Shown in pieces: positions 10,835-23,299 of a stretch of 64,000 bases of DNA; position 1 is the first letter of the stretch; each line of letters opens with the position of its first letter. The notes below the pieces were generated by a model. The model was not told the origin of the DNA. It was given only the letters and a program-made list of their open reading frames with translations, and did not search any database. This DNA comes from Taxillus chinensis (lineage: Eukaryota > Streptophyta > Magnoliopsida > Santalales > Loranthaceae): NCBI GenBank assembly GCA_023512835.1, contig CM042091.1, positions 5,069,079 through 5,133,078 of the forward strand, read 5' to 3'. The position numbers and the translations under genes are program-made.

Positions 10835-13800
10835 ATGTTAGTCACGCATTCCCTCTGTCTCCTCCAAGAAGCCCTTTTGTGCTAACAAATTTTGTTTGTT
10901 TTGTTGAAGTGAATGGCACCGCTAGTTTTTCTAGCTTCCGTTCTTGCTTTCATTCTGAAATTTCCCCCAACTGACTGTAGCTTGTTTCTTGATGAGTGTA
11001 GCTGATTAAGCTTATTGTACAAATGAGCCATATGATGCTGCTGAAGAACAGCAGTAAATGACATATAAACCTTGTATGTAACTGATATTTTCCCCCAGTT
11101 TAGCACGTATATGTTATTCTTTCCTAACGGATTTCGGGTTTTAAAGTGTTCAATTATCCAGTATAGTAATCATCACAATAAGCTATTTTTTCTATTGGAA
11201 GCTATATGGAGTGGGATTTATGGACACCCTATGTACAATGTGCACATGGCAGAAAGTAAAAATTTGTTCACACCAAGCCTCCTCAATCTGATTCTTCCTA
11301 AACTGCTCAAACCACTGGGATGGAATTTTGTTTTTTTGGTTGAATTCAGGTCAACAATATTCGGTTTTGATCCAACCCATTGTCATTTCTAACCGTAAAT
11401 ACAATGTATACACGGAAAAAGGTTAAAATTTGTTCAGTTCAATGTTTAAGATAAAATGGAAGGGGGTTTAGTGATATAGCCGGAAAAAAGACTCCATGAG
11501 GTCCCCATAGAAACGTTTAAGATAGTCACATATCAACTTGGGAGTTGAATCATTCTCTTCACTTCATCAACTCTTTTCCTCTATATGAAGAATCCTTCCT
11601 AGTTTTGATTACCATTTACCATAGGCATTGGGTTGGTGTCACATGGACACAAATCATGGTTTTCTAGGATCAAATCATTATTTTGCTATGCAACCGTAAG
11701 CAATGTGATCACCTCACTGTATCATGCATTGTTGCTTGCTATACCGCATTAGTGGCATCATTGTGGTGACTGGTGAGGGTTTTATTCATCGTAAGTTCCT
11801 TGCTATGGCCTCGATGAGCCCCTCATTGTGGTGAGGGTTGTATAAAGCGAGGACCACTGACCCTCTACGATAAATCGTTCTTCAACCTCATACATCAGCT
11901 GATCTCCCCCCTCCTGTTTTGCTTGATAATCTTATTGCATCCAATTCTTTTGTCTTAGGTTTGAAAATTTTATGGTTACCAATTGCTTCGAGAAATTCAG
12001 GAGCTTTTGGAAAATTTTATTTAAGGTTTTGAAATCAATGGATTGAGATTTCATCTTGTTACTTTTTTCCTTTCTCCTTCCCAATTAATATACATTTTCT
12101 TCCGGAATGTTCAAATGTAGTGTTCGTATATGAACCGTGTTGTGAGCCTTATCCCTACGTAGTGGATTAATTGTTGTCATGAATGTACTATGCATATGTT
12201 CATGCATTATTTTGTAGGACGTGTTTGGTGACCATTTTTATGCAGAGAAAGTGGCTGACACAGGAACAGATCAGAACACCCAAGTAACATTTCATAATTG
12301 GTATTCATATTTAGTTGTTTTTAAGGCTCTAATTTTGGTGCGTCCCGGAGACCACCCAAAGCTGGCCAAAACATATTCCCAAGAGTGCAGACCAATCGAA
12401 CTAACTTGTTTAGGCTCATTTGGCTTTTAAACGTATTTGAGCTTATATTGAGTCAAGCTTCTCATTATTATTTAAGCTTTGCTTATTTAAATAATAATAA
12501 CTTTTTATGTACTTTACTAAAATAAATAAATATAAATATAAGTATATTAAATAAATTGAATTGCTTATTTCCTCCAACGTATTCTTGATGGTGTAGTGTA
12601 ACTTCCACTTTCTTTTGATGTGTTTGAGTGAGTTTAAAGCATTTACATGTTGTTCTAGTTGTATGGTTAAATTGTTTAGTTAAATATTAAGAAATTATTT
12701 TTAACTGGTTCAACAAAAATCTTTACAAATAGTTAATGAGCTACAGTATTAATCAATTTTGCATAATTACCGTAACACTTAGCAAATAAAAAAATGTGAT
12801 TAAAAAGTATTGATTGTGTGTTTTCTAAGTGAAGTTATAAATTTTTAAATGATAAAAATAATATTTAAATATGTATAAAGTTAAAATACTGAGTTGGATA
12901 CGTGTGTTTTAAAAAGATAATAATTAAAATAAATAAATGAGTTTTTTTAGTTAAATTAACAAAATATATGTTCTTGTGCGCATCATAATTAGTCCTCGGA
13001 AAGACTACATCACACATAATGGAACCTCCTACTTGCTCTTAACTGTTGGCAAACATCCTCTCCTGCACATGCGAGAGGGTCCAGCGCTTGGCCCTTTGGA
13101 ACCCACCAATCTATGTGACTCGTGCCGATGTTCCCACTGGGAGCATGAAGCCACCACAAAATTCTAATCTGCCACGAACAGCGCTTGCAAGCACTACACA
13201 AGAGGCCTTTCTAGTTTCCACCCATTAAAATTTTCCAAAATGGAAGGTCCGAATTGTGGTTTGTTAATTACAACGAACCTATGTCACATGTTTTTAACTA
13301 GTTATTAAAATAACAACAAGGAAAGTCTAAGTGGGGGTGGCAATTTTGTTCTTCTGATCCGGTTTAATCTGATTTGTCTTGTTCTGATATGTTATTGGAT
13401 GAGGTCTGATTCATTTTGATCTGTTATTTTAAAATAAATTTAAAATTTAAAATACTATTCAAAGTGTCTAAATTGGAGTCCTGACAGGCTTAGGATAGCT
13501 ATAAAATTTCACATCATATTTGAATCAGTAAGCAAATATTACCCGATGTCATGCCTAAGTTTAAGTTTAAGTGTGAACCAATTAATATGCACAGATTGTT
13601 TATCAAATGTTTCACCCACCGACAGCCATAAATGACAAGTTTAATCTTAGGTTGGTATTGAGAAGCGCAGCGCCACACAAGAATCAGCACCTAGTGCCTA
13701 GTGGCGTGCAGGTTTTGAAGTTCAATAACTTTTACCCCCACGTTGTTATCCAGATCTTTCTACAGGTGAGTGATAATATATATATATTATGTAGTTTCTT

Positions 13801-16550
13801 GAAGCTTCTTCTGACTGGCAAGTCTGGCAATACCCTCACTTTCCTTTGCTTCAGTAAATTAAGAATAGAATGATTCCCTCGTGTCAATTTGACTTGGGGT
13901 GCAAGGGGACAAGGATTGAACTTATCAACACGCGGGTCACCCGAAAAATTTATTCTTTTTTGGTAATTTTTAATTAAATTATTATTTTATTTTTTTTGGT
14001 GATTATTGATTAAACAAATTAGGAGGAATGCGGAGGACGGAAAGAGGGGGTATCGCAAGCATATTTAAAAGAAAAATAAATCAAGACTTGTTTTGATTGT
14101 TTTTTTTAGCTTCTAAATAAACATTTGGTAATTTTGATTTATTTGGGTAATTTAGTTTTACATTTATGTAATAGGTAGAGCAAAAATTTTATAAAATTGC
14201 AAGTGACCTACAAATAATGATTGTTGGTTGGTTTGAACGGGTTATATTATTTTATTAAATTAAATTTTTAATTTTCGATCGAATTGATAAAATTACTTTA
14301 ATCCGCTCAAATCAATTTGTTTGGTTTGTTCTATTTTTAGTTGATTAATTTATCGGGTTAAATCGAATTAGCAGATTTCTTATTTAACCTTAATATCGCT
14401 TAAGTTTATAATATCAGCAGAAATTAAAATACACAATTTAATATTTAATCACAATAAATCAAATCAAATAAATTATCATCATTAAATATATCTTTAGAAA
14501 AAGTAAGAAAAAAGTAAATAAATTATCATCATTATCATTAAATATTTTTAGATAATTATTTTCAAGAAAAAGTAAGAAATCATTTTTATAGAAAACTAAG
14601 TTGCCAAGTATTTTTTATATTGGTAAAATAAATACTTACACCCTCAATTCTATCATCCTCATTCAACTTTAAAGTCCAGAATTTTTACATGAGAAAATTT
14701 ATTATTCAAAAATATTGATTAGGCGAATTATAATAGTTATTTAATTAGTTTATTCATTTTGATTGGTTTAATGGTTAGCGAATCTTTCCAAATAAATATT
14801 AATTTAATTAATTTTTAATTAGTCGAATTACCAAATCGATTTGTTGATTTTTTTTTTCTAAGCTCTGGGGTCGGTTGATAAAATGAGCCTCAAGATCCGA
14901 GTTGTTTAAACCCGCGACATCTGGACCCGCAACCCACCAACCCACACTCTCTATTTGGTTGTCAGGAAAGTATGTACGAGGCCCAAATATGTTACCCATC
15001 CGTGTTTTCTTAAGTCACGAAATCAAATAAATTATTTTATAATTAAGTTTAAAATTTTAAAATATATAAATGAAGCTTTAACATTATTTTTTATTTTTTA
15101 TCGAGAGTTTTTTACGTGTAAATAATTATTGTATAATTTTAATTTCATCACTACTCTTTTTTTTTTATGTTTATTTTTATTAAAATAATATTTCTTTTTT
15201 TTTTTACTTCTAATTTCTTTATTAACATATGGGAAAATATAAAAATTATGGGGAATGAGAAAAAAAAATATTATGCAATATAAAAGTGAATAGTTAATCT
15301 TTTACATATAAGTAGTAATTATAATTTTTTTTAAATATAAATAGATGGTAAATAGTGTGTTAAAATAACATTTTAATATTTAACTCTCTATTCCTATAAA
15401 ATATATAACCTCTTTGAGATATTCTTACATAAATATATAAAGTTAAACTTAATAGGACTAGCATGGATGGGACATGACTCAAAACTCTCTATTTATACGA
15501 GGATTCATATACTATGTAATATCTCGATTTTTTAAATTTGTTTAATGAAATAAAAATTTATTCAAAACTTGTTTTTGTTATGAGAGTTTTCTTAGTCTAG
15601 ATCAGCTCACATGTACCACATTTAGGACTAGAAGCCAAGTAAAATAAACTAGTGTATCACAATATGGACGTGCATGGTAAGGCAACCCAGAAGCCAAGTA
15701 ATACAAATCAACGACTTACCCCTAAGATATACGTTGCCCCTAGTGTCGATATTCAATATAAATTAGGAAAATTCTATTGCAAATGTTAAACCTTGAGACA
15801 TCTCATGCGGCACAATGCCTGACGTACTATCATGCCTTGGGGTTGATTCAAAATCATATTGGTCCAATTTAGTCTTATTTTTTAAAGATAACTTTTGTTT
15901 TTTTACAAGTAAAAGCAGAGTTTGGTAAATTAGAAAAAAAAAAGCATTTTTTTTTGTAACAAAAAGTATAAGCAAGTTAAGAATGTTTTTTTAAGTCATT
16001 TTACTGTGTAATAATTTTTAAAATTATAAAATATTAGTATTAGCCGTAATATACAAAAAAGAATGCATATTTAAAAATTAAAATTTAAAGATATTTTTAT
16101 ATTTTTAAATATCTATTTTAATTTTAAATTTAATTTACTAAACCCTTATTAATAACTTTTAAAATTTATATCACATTTAAAAACACACTTTATCAAACAT
16201 TTACCTATTCAGCACATTAAAATTAACATAACACGATCAACCTTGGACATCGAGTCGATAACTTGTTATCTTTTATTATTTATGATGTTAAAAATAAAAT
16301 TATTTACGTAGATATAATTTGGGCGAAAATATAATTTTCGGGCGTACCTCAAATAAATTTGTTTTGCACGATTTTTATGTATATTATATTAAATTATCTG
16401 ACTTGACCCGTCCAGTGCCGGCACGACACGACCCCACACCAATAAGGGTTGGTCCCTCAAACGGAACAGTGTTCCGGTCGATACACTCATGCCGTTTTCG
16501 ATCCCGTACGCTATTTTATCTCTAACCGAATAGGAAACCTCATCTCTCTG
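10835..16550. other. Long gene-free interval, about 5.7 kb
   Basis: Past the cupin-like 3' UTR no exon is recognised on either strand. Small open frames at 11072-11392, 12221-12430, 13000-13230 and 13607-13873 match no family I know and have no supporting splice structure. Composition is AT-rich, especially 12430-12960 and 14080-16330. Decayed repeats are likely, but none could be bounded. Confidence 0.5.
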
Positions 16551-16612
16551 TCTCTCTCATCTGCCTGATCTCACCCCCCCGCTCCTGCTCACTGCAATCC
16601 CTTACCAATTCC

Positions 16613-16621
16613 AAACCCTAA
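16613..16621 (+). promoter_or_regulatory. Telobox upstream of the MYB-CC gene
   Basis: AAACCCTAA lies in the CT-rich promoter or leader region, about 220 bp before the end of the inferred first non-coding exon. Teloboxes are common in promoters of plant growth and translation-related genes. Function here is inference. Confidence 0.4.
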
Positions 16622-17262
16622 TTTGAATTTCCTTCAATTTCCGAGGACCACTTACCCCTTCCCTCTCTCTCTCTCTCTGCAAATTTTGATTTCTTTGTTT
16701 TTTTTTCTGTAGCACTGAATTAGAGTCGGTGGTTTTTAAATTGCGCGCGTTGCTGAACACGATTATGAGTCCCTCTCCCCACTATTTTGCGACTATCTCT
16801 TCAACAATTTCTATTACTTGAAGCGCCTACAAGGTAAAATATTATGTCCCAAATCTCGTTTCCACTTGGGAGAGAGATGGGTAGTTCTGGAATCCTCGAA
16901 TCATTGAAACCCTGCTCACATGCTAGGCTAGCTTCTCCCTCTTGAAACCCAAATTACCCATTTCTTGTATTGCTCAGTATTGTTTCGTCTGCATGCAAGA
17001 CATTTCGCATTTTTTACTTATAGTTCACCTCACATCCCATGCACTAATGATGCTACCCATGATACTTAGTCCAACACTTTTCAAGAGCTCCTCGGGCTTT
17101 TTGGGTATTGGGCAGTTGCGAATTACCATTAACTGGTGGCAGAGTGCCCACCAATCCATTTCCTGGTTTTGGAGTTGCAGTAATTAATCTCTACTTGTTT
17201 CCATCAAAATTTTGAATTTTCTGTTCTCATAATTAAATGTCAACATTTCAGTGGTGTTCGAC

Positions 17263-17501
17263 ATGTTTCATGCAAAGAAATTATCAGCTGCAAGTGTAGT
17301 GCCTAGCAGTAACGAAGAACTTGCAAAAGTTGGGATTTTGAGTGGGGCGGCGGCGGTAAATAATTCGACCGTCAGCGGTGGAAGTGGGAAGCAGCGGCTG
17401 CGATGGACTTCGGATCTTCATGAACGCTTTGTGGATGCCATCAGACAACTTGGTGGACCAGATCGTGGGTATCTCATTTTCAGTGTCTGAACTATTCGCT
17501 G

Positions 17502-17544
<43 letters not shown>

Positions 17545-20500
17545 AATAATACCTGTTAATGTTTATTACTGAGCCAGCTGTGATATTTGATTTAATACTA
17601 TTTGTCATAATTTCATGATTTTTATTTTTGTGTTTCCTGAACTGAGATGTGTTATAGAGAATGTTTCTCAAAGGCAGCATTCTATATCCTATTTTGTTTT
17701 AGGTTTTGTTTCCTTTTTTTGGCCTTGTTCTTTTCTTCATTGGTTTTGTGTCGGTTATGGATTATTGATGCAATTAGGCCTCGAGTAAGGTGTTAAGAAA
17801 CTGTCAATGAACTTTTGGCACTTGTGATTATTTCTGGGAACTATGCATACAATTGCTTTATATTCTTCAATGTCAATTTTATATTTCTATGTGAGTGTTT
17901 GTTTGATTTTTTGTAGTCCAAATGTCTAATAGTTTTCTCATACTTATTATTGTTTTTGTTGTTATTGTTATTACTATTATTATTATGCCGACATTGTTCA
18001 TGGAAAGAAGCTTCATTGGGAAACTTCAATGAACATCATGAAGTCCTGTGTGAGAATGTCTCTTGTTTTAATTGGAATATTGATTCCAAATATAAAAACA
18101 CACAAGAGAGAGAGAGAGGAGCTTCAAAGTTTTTTTACTTCTATTTCAATTATACTTGGCCTTCTTTGGGTGATGACATCGTCACTTCATGGGTTGTTTG
18201 AGTCATAGCTCGGTGGTGTGGGGGGGCGATCGGTGGTGTAGAGAGTTGTCCTTCATTGCCTTCTTTGGTGTATAATGCTCAAGTTTTTTTATGACAAGAA
18301 GTGTTCTCTATCATAGATTACTCTTATATTTTTTTGGGGTTTGCGGGAATGATTTTTTGCTTCAGACGGGCTATCTTTTTTTTTTTGTCTATTTTTGATA
18401 ATACTCATTTTGAGCTTGTTATTGTATGTTTATTTAGCGCACATTGCTTGTGTACGCTATTTCTATTTTAATAATTTATTCTTATTTATCAAAAACAAAT
18501 TATACTCACTGCTTTGAGTTTTATAGCGACAATCATGATTTTATATAACATTACAACAAAAGATAAAACAACTACAAATTAAATGCACCTATTACAATCA
18601 ATCTAAAGTATGAAGAAAAAGTCATCACAATTAATCAATTGAGTCAACAATTAATTGTGTAAATTCTCAAAAATTGATTGTATTGAAGACAAAGGAATAA
18701 AAGACAAAGAGAATAGAAGAATATAATGAACACAAAGTCAATTTCAAGAACAAACTTCTATTTTCGAGATGACATCGTAACTAACTATTTGATATAACGA
18801 TTTGTAAATCTTTCATCCGATGAAGACTATAACTTCATAGACAAAGCACTCTGATAAATTGTGTCACTGGTCCAAAATATTGTGAACTAACCGACAAACA
18901 ATAAACTCTGAAAAATAATACACTCAATTCGATCATCACTCCTTTTCTCCAATCATTGGATACCCTATCCGATAAACCTCTAATCCAAGAGACTCAGGCG
19001 CATCCGATATAGTCGTGACCATTCATAAGGACAACCAATCTAAATATGTCCAACTATTTTGAGAATGCACTAACGCATCGGATAAACTCTTAAGACTCTA
19101 ATAATCTATCACATCATCTGAAATTGTCAACTTATTCTAATTTGCAAATTTCATTAGTTTTATTGTTGAGCTAAAGCACTTTGAGTTTAGTTGAAGGAAA
19201 AAGTAGATAATAAATTATTTTTAAGTTTGTCTTCTTGTTCCTTTTCTTTTTATTTAGTTGAAGAGAGATGGATTCAATTTTATTCCTTGTTTTATTCAAA
19301 AATCCTTTTGCCTATATCATCAGGCTTTATAAAATTTTGTATCATTTTTAAGAATTGGCTTTTTTTTTTATTTAAGTAAGCTCATCATTATGTTGTGATT
19401 CCACATAAAGAATCTTCATTTAGAGCTCATACATCATCTTTAAAGATCCCAAATACCTAGGAAATTTTGGTTTGTGGAGTAATAGGCCATGTTTGGTCTC
19501 CGTTTTCATTTTCTGTTTTTAAAAATCAATTTTAAAAATTATAATTAAAAATTATATTTTGTTAAACTGAAAACGCATTTATTGTTTGGGAGTTGTTTTT
19601 TGCGTTTTCGTTTTCGTTTTTGTTGACGCCGTGAGATGGGACATCGCAGCCAGCGTGGAGGTCGTGCAGCGGCAAAGGGAGGCAGCAAGTGGGAGATCGC
19701 ACGGCGGGGCTGGCACGGGTGGTCATCGCTCTCAGATGGGCTTCGTTGGGTTGGAGGGGGAGGTCGTAGATCTGCCGTCGCTGGGTTGGAGGGAGAGGTT
19801 GCAGTTGCAGATCGGCCGTTGGGGAGGGAGGTCGAAGATGTTCGTCGCTGAGGAAGGAGGAGGAGGTCGAAGATCGGCCGTCGTTGAGGAAGAGGGTCGT
19901 AGAGGGCCTTCGCTGGGTTGGAGAGAGAGGTCGTAGATCGGCAGAGGGGGCGTGGGCAGGCATTGCAGGGGGCTACGACGGCGGCGGGCGACAGGCTTGC
20001 GTTGCAGGAGACAGCAGCAGCGGCAGGGGGCGACGGTCGGTGGGCAGCAGTTGACGGGCGAATGACTGGCTAACTGTTGAAAACGTTTTCAACAAAATGA
20101 AAACATCAATTTGGTGTTTTCTATTTCCTGTACTCAAAAGCACTTTATTTTTGAAAATGAAAAACAAAAACACTAACCAAACAAGAAATAATGCATGTTT
20201 TTTGTTTTAAAAAACAAAAAACAGGAAACAAATCATGCTACCAAACATGCTCATAACATCTGGGTTTGTTTTAGCTTATGTAAACCACATGCAACAAATT
20301 TCTGGTCGCTTTGCAGATTGAGTTAGAGTAGCCCCGCCTTAGCTGCGTGTTTGACAATGGTTGGGATTGTTTGCCCTTTTCATTAATGAGGCACTGAACT
20401 GGGAATTATTTGATAGTGCAGCGTCTCAAGCTGCCAACATAACCAATGTATATGTAATTTTATAGTGTTTTTTTTCACTTTTTTCTTTCAGGGGCAACAC

Positions 20501-21612
20501 CTAAAGGTGTCTTAAGAGTGATGGGTGTATCTGGACTAACCATTTACCATGTGAAGAGCCACTTGCAGGTATTGTCAGTTCACCCATTGTATTGTGTTGA
20601 TACAAAGAAATGAAATCTCTAGTAACCCAAATCAAATAACAGTTCTGCATTCATGATTACAAAGTTTCTTCTTCGATCTTTTTTGTAGAAGTATCGCCTA
20701 GCGAAGTGCTTGCCAGAAGAATCTCCATCTAATGTTAAAGGAGGTCGTATCCTTTTTTTCCCCTTTTCGCAGTATAAAAATGTTCCCTTCTGAGAATTAG
20801 CACCTTGAAGAGTTGAAACTTTCTTGGCTCTTTAGGTTCTAAAGATGAGCTGAAAGGTTCTAGGGACAGCCTTTCTAGCATGGAATCTTCCTCGTGGGTG
20901 CCTCTTTTGTCTTCTTAGATCATTGTATATTGCTTTATGTTTTGTTTCAGCTCACTTATGATTCCGTTTGAGACTATTTAACATATTGGATTCAACCACC
21001 TGTAACATTCTGTGAAATCCCTGTATTCTTCAGGGGTATCCAAATGGACGAGGCACTGAAGTTGCAGATGGAAGTTCAGAAGCGTCTTCATGAACAGTTA
21101 GAGGTTTGCTCCTATTAATTTTTGGGCACTGATTGACGGATTGAAGCAGTCTGTGACCTACAAGAAAAATGCTCTAATGTGTTTTTAGAGACCTCTTTTT
21201 TAAGTCCTCGGTTTTCACAGGGCATGAGAGGACAGAGTTTGGCAAGAAAATTTTGGTGCACTAACATTTCTGTCATAGCATAAATTCCAGAATTAGGTTT
21301 GACCCTAGATAGGTTCTTCTGTAATTGCAATCTACCATTGGCTTCCTTTGCATTGAGGTCTCTAGAAATTTCTCAATGGCTTATCCGACCGGTGATTTTC
21401 AGGTGCAAAAGCAGTTACAGATGAGAATCGAAGCCCAGGGGAAATACTTGCAGAAGATCATTGAAGAGCAACAGAAACTAGGTGGTGCACTCAATGTGTC
21501 CAAGACACCACAGGTAGCTGAGGATGAACCAAACTCATCTCAGCCTCAGTTGCCCCATGATGCCTCTACAGTGCCAGCTTCTCCTTGCAAGAGGAGGAGG
21601 GAGGGTGAGTGA
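17263..21612 (+). CDS. PHL7: MYB-CC (PHR1-like, PHL7-type) transcription factor, 223 aa
   Basis: Six coding exons join in frame: 17263-17464, 20492-20568, 20689-20743, 20836-20893, 21034-21103 and 21403-21612. A 5' non-coding exon probably ends at 16833 and joins at 17251. The start ATG gives [10 protein letters not shown]; an upstream frame only adds residues from the leader. Residues 44-97 are the GARP/MYB DNA-binding domain ([36 protein letters not shown], then the SHLQKYR helix end). Residues 136-182 are the MYB-CC coiled coil ([32 protein letters not shown]). The C terminus has a basic KRRR patch. PHR1-family proteins bind P1BS sites and control phosphate-starvation genes; short PHL7-type members are less well studied. 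Intron 1 (17465-20491) is 3 kb and hosts repeats. The exact paralogue name is tentative. Confidence 0.92.
17503..17538. repeat. (AT)n microsatellite in MYB-CC intron 1
   Basis: An AT run of about 36 bp begins some 40 bp after the splice donor of the first coding exon. Confidence 0.9.
18386..18500 (-). repeat. Dispersed repeat copy, probable retroelement 3' end
   Basis: The reverse complement of this block matches about 3336-3442 with substitutions, sharing the aaaatag, gcacacaag-like, caataaca and gctcaaaatgag blocks. It lies in MYB-CC intron 1. The preceding 200 bp may belong to the same element. The class is inferred from the style of plant LINE or SINE ends. Confidence 0.5.
19485..20252. 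mobile_element. Putative non-autonomous DNA transposon with GC-rich core
   Basis: The left end reads ccatgtttggtctccg, followed by T-rich sequence with ttttctgtttttaaaa. The right end is an imperfect inverted copy, with aaaacaaaaaacagg then taccaaacatgctc. Between them is a GC-rich core (about 19625-20060) made of diverged repeats of motifs such as gaggtcgtagatc and cgctgggttggag, quite unlike the AT-rich flanks. There is no transposase. It lies inside intron 1 of the MYB-CC gene. Superfamily (hAT- or Mutator-like) and target-site duplication were not resolved. Confidence 0.6.
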
Positions 21613-21879
21613 AGAAGGGTCGACATACTGCCTCCTTGCCTTCTCCAAAAACTGACCGCCACACGTGTGACACGCTTCTTGGTTCAGTGGGACGGACACA
21701 AAGGGCAATTAGACGGTGGAGCGAAACAGTGTCCCTGGAATTAGCCCCACTCTGTGGTACAAAATAGAAGACTCCATTTTGCCTGCCTGCCTTTGGATTT
21801 TTGTAAACATTGTCATTTAGTGCAGCAATGTAGAATACTCTCTGTATAAATTCGCATACTTGTTATCTATTGATGGAAA

Positions 21880-22184
21880 AAATTTAAATGTTTGTTGTCC
21901 TTGTTATTTATTTTTTTGTGTTAGCATGATGGTTTTATGTGGCCCTTCCATAAATGCCTTTTTGAACTTAAAACTCAGAGCACTTGATTGGTGAGTTAAA
22001 TACCATAATTAAAATTTGGAATTTGAACCGCATTAAGAATGATGGGTGATAATGTCAACCGGTTCTTAGTTCCGTGGGTTTGTTTGGGTTCAATATAAAT
22101 GGTCTTGACAAGAAGGTTAGTATAATAATGAAATGTTTGGTTTTTCAAATTTATAGGGAAGTGCCATTATATTGGAACTACTGT

Positions 22185-22228
<44 letters not shown>

Positions 22229-22890
22229 AGTTACTATTTAGTATTCTCATGTTAAATCTAAACTATGCTTGTGTCTGGATAATTTTTTAATTTATTCACT
22301 TAATAATTCTTTCAATCTTTTATATACTTATATTATAATTGAGATAGATGATAATAACAAAAATTAAGTAGAAATAGATTGTAAAAAAAAATGAAAGAGA
22401 GATGAATACATTAATTTTACATTTAAAAAACCTAAAATGGAAAAAAAATTATAGTACAGTCGGATAGAGAGAAGTATATCATTATAATCCATCAAAGTAT
22501 AAGCATAAAATTCTAAAAATTATCTTTATCCTTGTAATAACTCAAAAAATAAATAAATAAGGTAATATAAGTTTGCTCAAATGAAATTTACTTTTTTTAA
22601 ATTCCTTTAAAATAATATACAAAATACATTAAACCTGAATTTGAATTAACATTTTAATAATTTCACCTCACACAAATTATGTCGATGCATCTAAAAAATA
22701 CAAAAGCATATTATTCACCTCTACTGTACAAAATTCTGAAGGATTAATCAATAACAACCAAATTTAAACAATGATCAAACTTGAATATTGGGAGTGCCTT
22801 AATCATTATTATTAATTTTTTTTACAACTATACTTTATCAGTCAAGATTTAAAAAAAAAAAGAAAATTACGTTTTGAAAAGCAGCAAAAA
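21880..22890. other. AT-rich gene-free spacer with (AT)n run
   Basis: Downstream of the MYB-CC 3' UTR there is no recognisable coding sequence. It contains an uninterrupted (AT)n tract at about 22189-22224, bounded by an inverted caataat/attattg pair. Confidence 0.6.
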
Positions 22891-22894
22891 AAAC

Positions 22895-23061
22895 TGGGCT
22901 TGTTTTTAGGATTCAAATCCGGAATACAGGTTCTGAAGTAGGCAACCAAAGCAACCCACAGATATCATTTGGGTTTCAGCGTTGTGCTTTTTATGTATTG
23001 GGCGTTCTGTGGCCTAAAGGCATGGGCTTTTGTTTCTTAGTTGGGCTTCTTGGACTGGGCC
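22895..23061 (+). promoter_or_regulatory. Cluster of site II (TGGGCY) elements upstream of QCR6
   Basis: TGGGCT occurs at 22895-22900, 23023-23028 and 23042-23047, and TGGGCC at 23056-23061. The last three lie within 40 bp, about 240-275 bp upstream of the QCR6 ATG. Site II elements are established activators of plant genes for respiratory-chain subunits and ribosomal proteins and are bound by TCP factors. Position and gene identity fit; binding is inferred. Confidence 0.55.
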
Positions 23062-23299
23062 TTTAGAGACCTGCAATTTCCAATGAACCCAAGAGCAGGA
23101 TGGTGATACAAACATTTGAATAAATGAAATAAAAATAAACATCCTAAACCTATCTCTTCTTCTCTAAAACCTATTCAATCGGTTCAATTCCAGACATCGT
23201 CGGAATCTGCTATTCCTCGTTGGACTCGGTCTGTCTTCTCTTATTGTCCGCAGCTGACGGAGGATTGATTGTATTGGTCGGTTACGGTGACCGGCGAAG

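Noticed and set aside
12221..12430. Frame beginning MFGDHFYAEKVADTGTDQ
   Set aside because: Short, isolated in AT-rich DNA and not recognised.
13000..13873. Several 60-90 codon frames on both strands
   Set aside because: No known domain, no consistent splice sites, overlapping in opposite strands.
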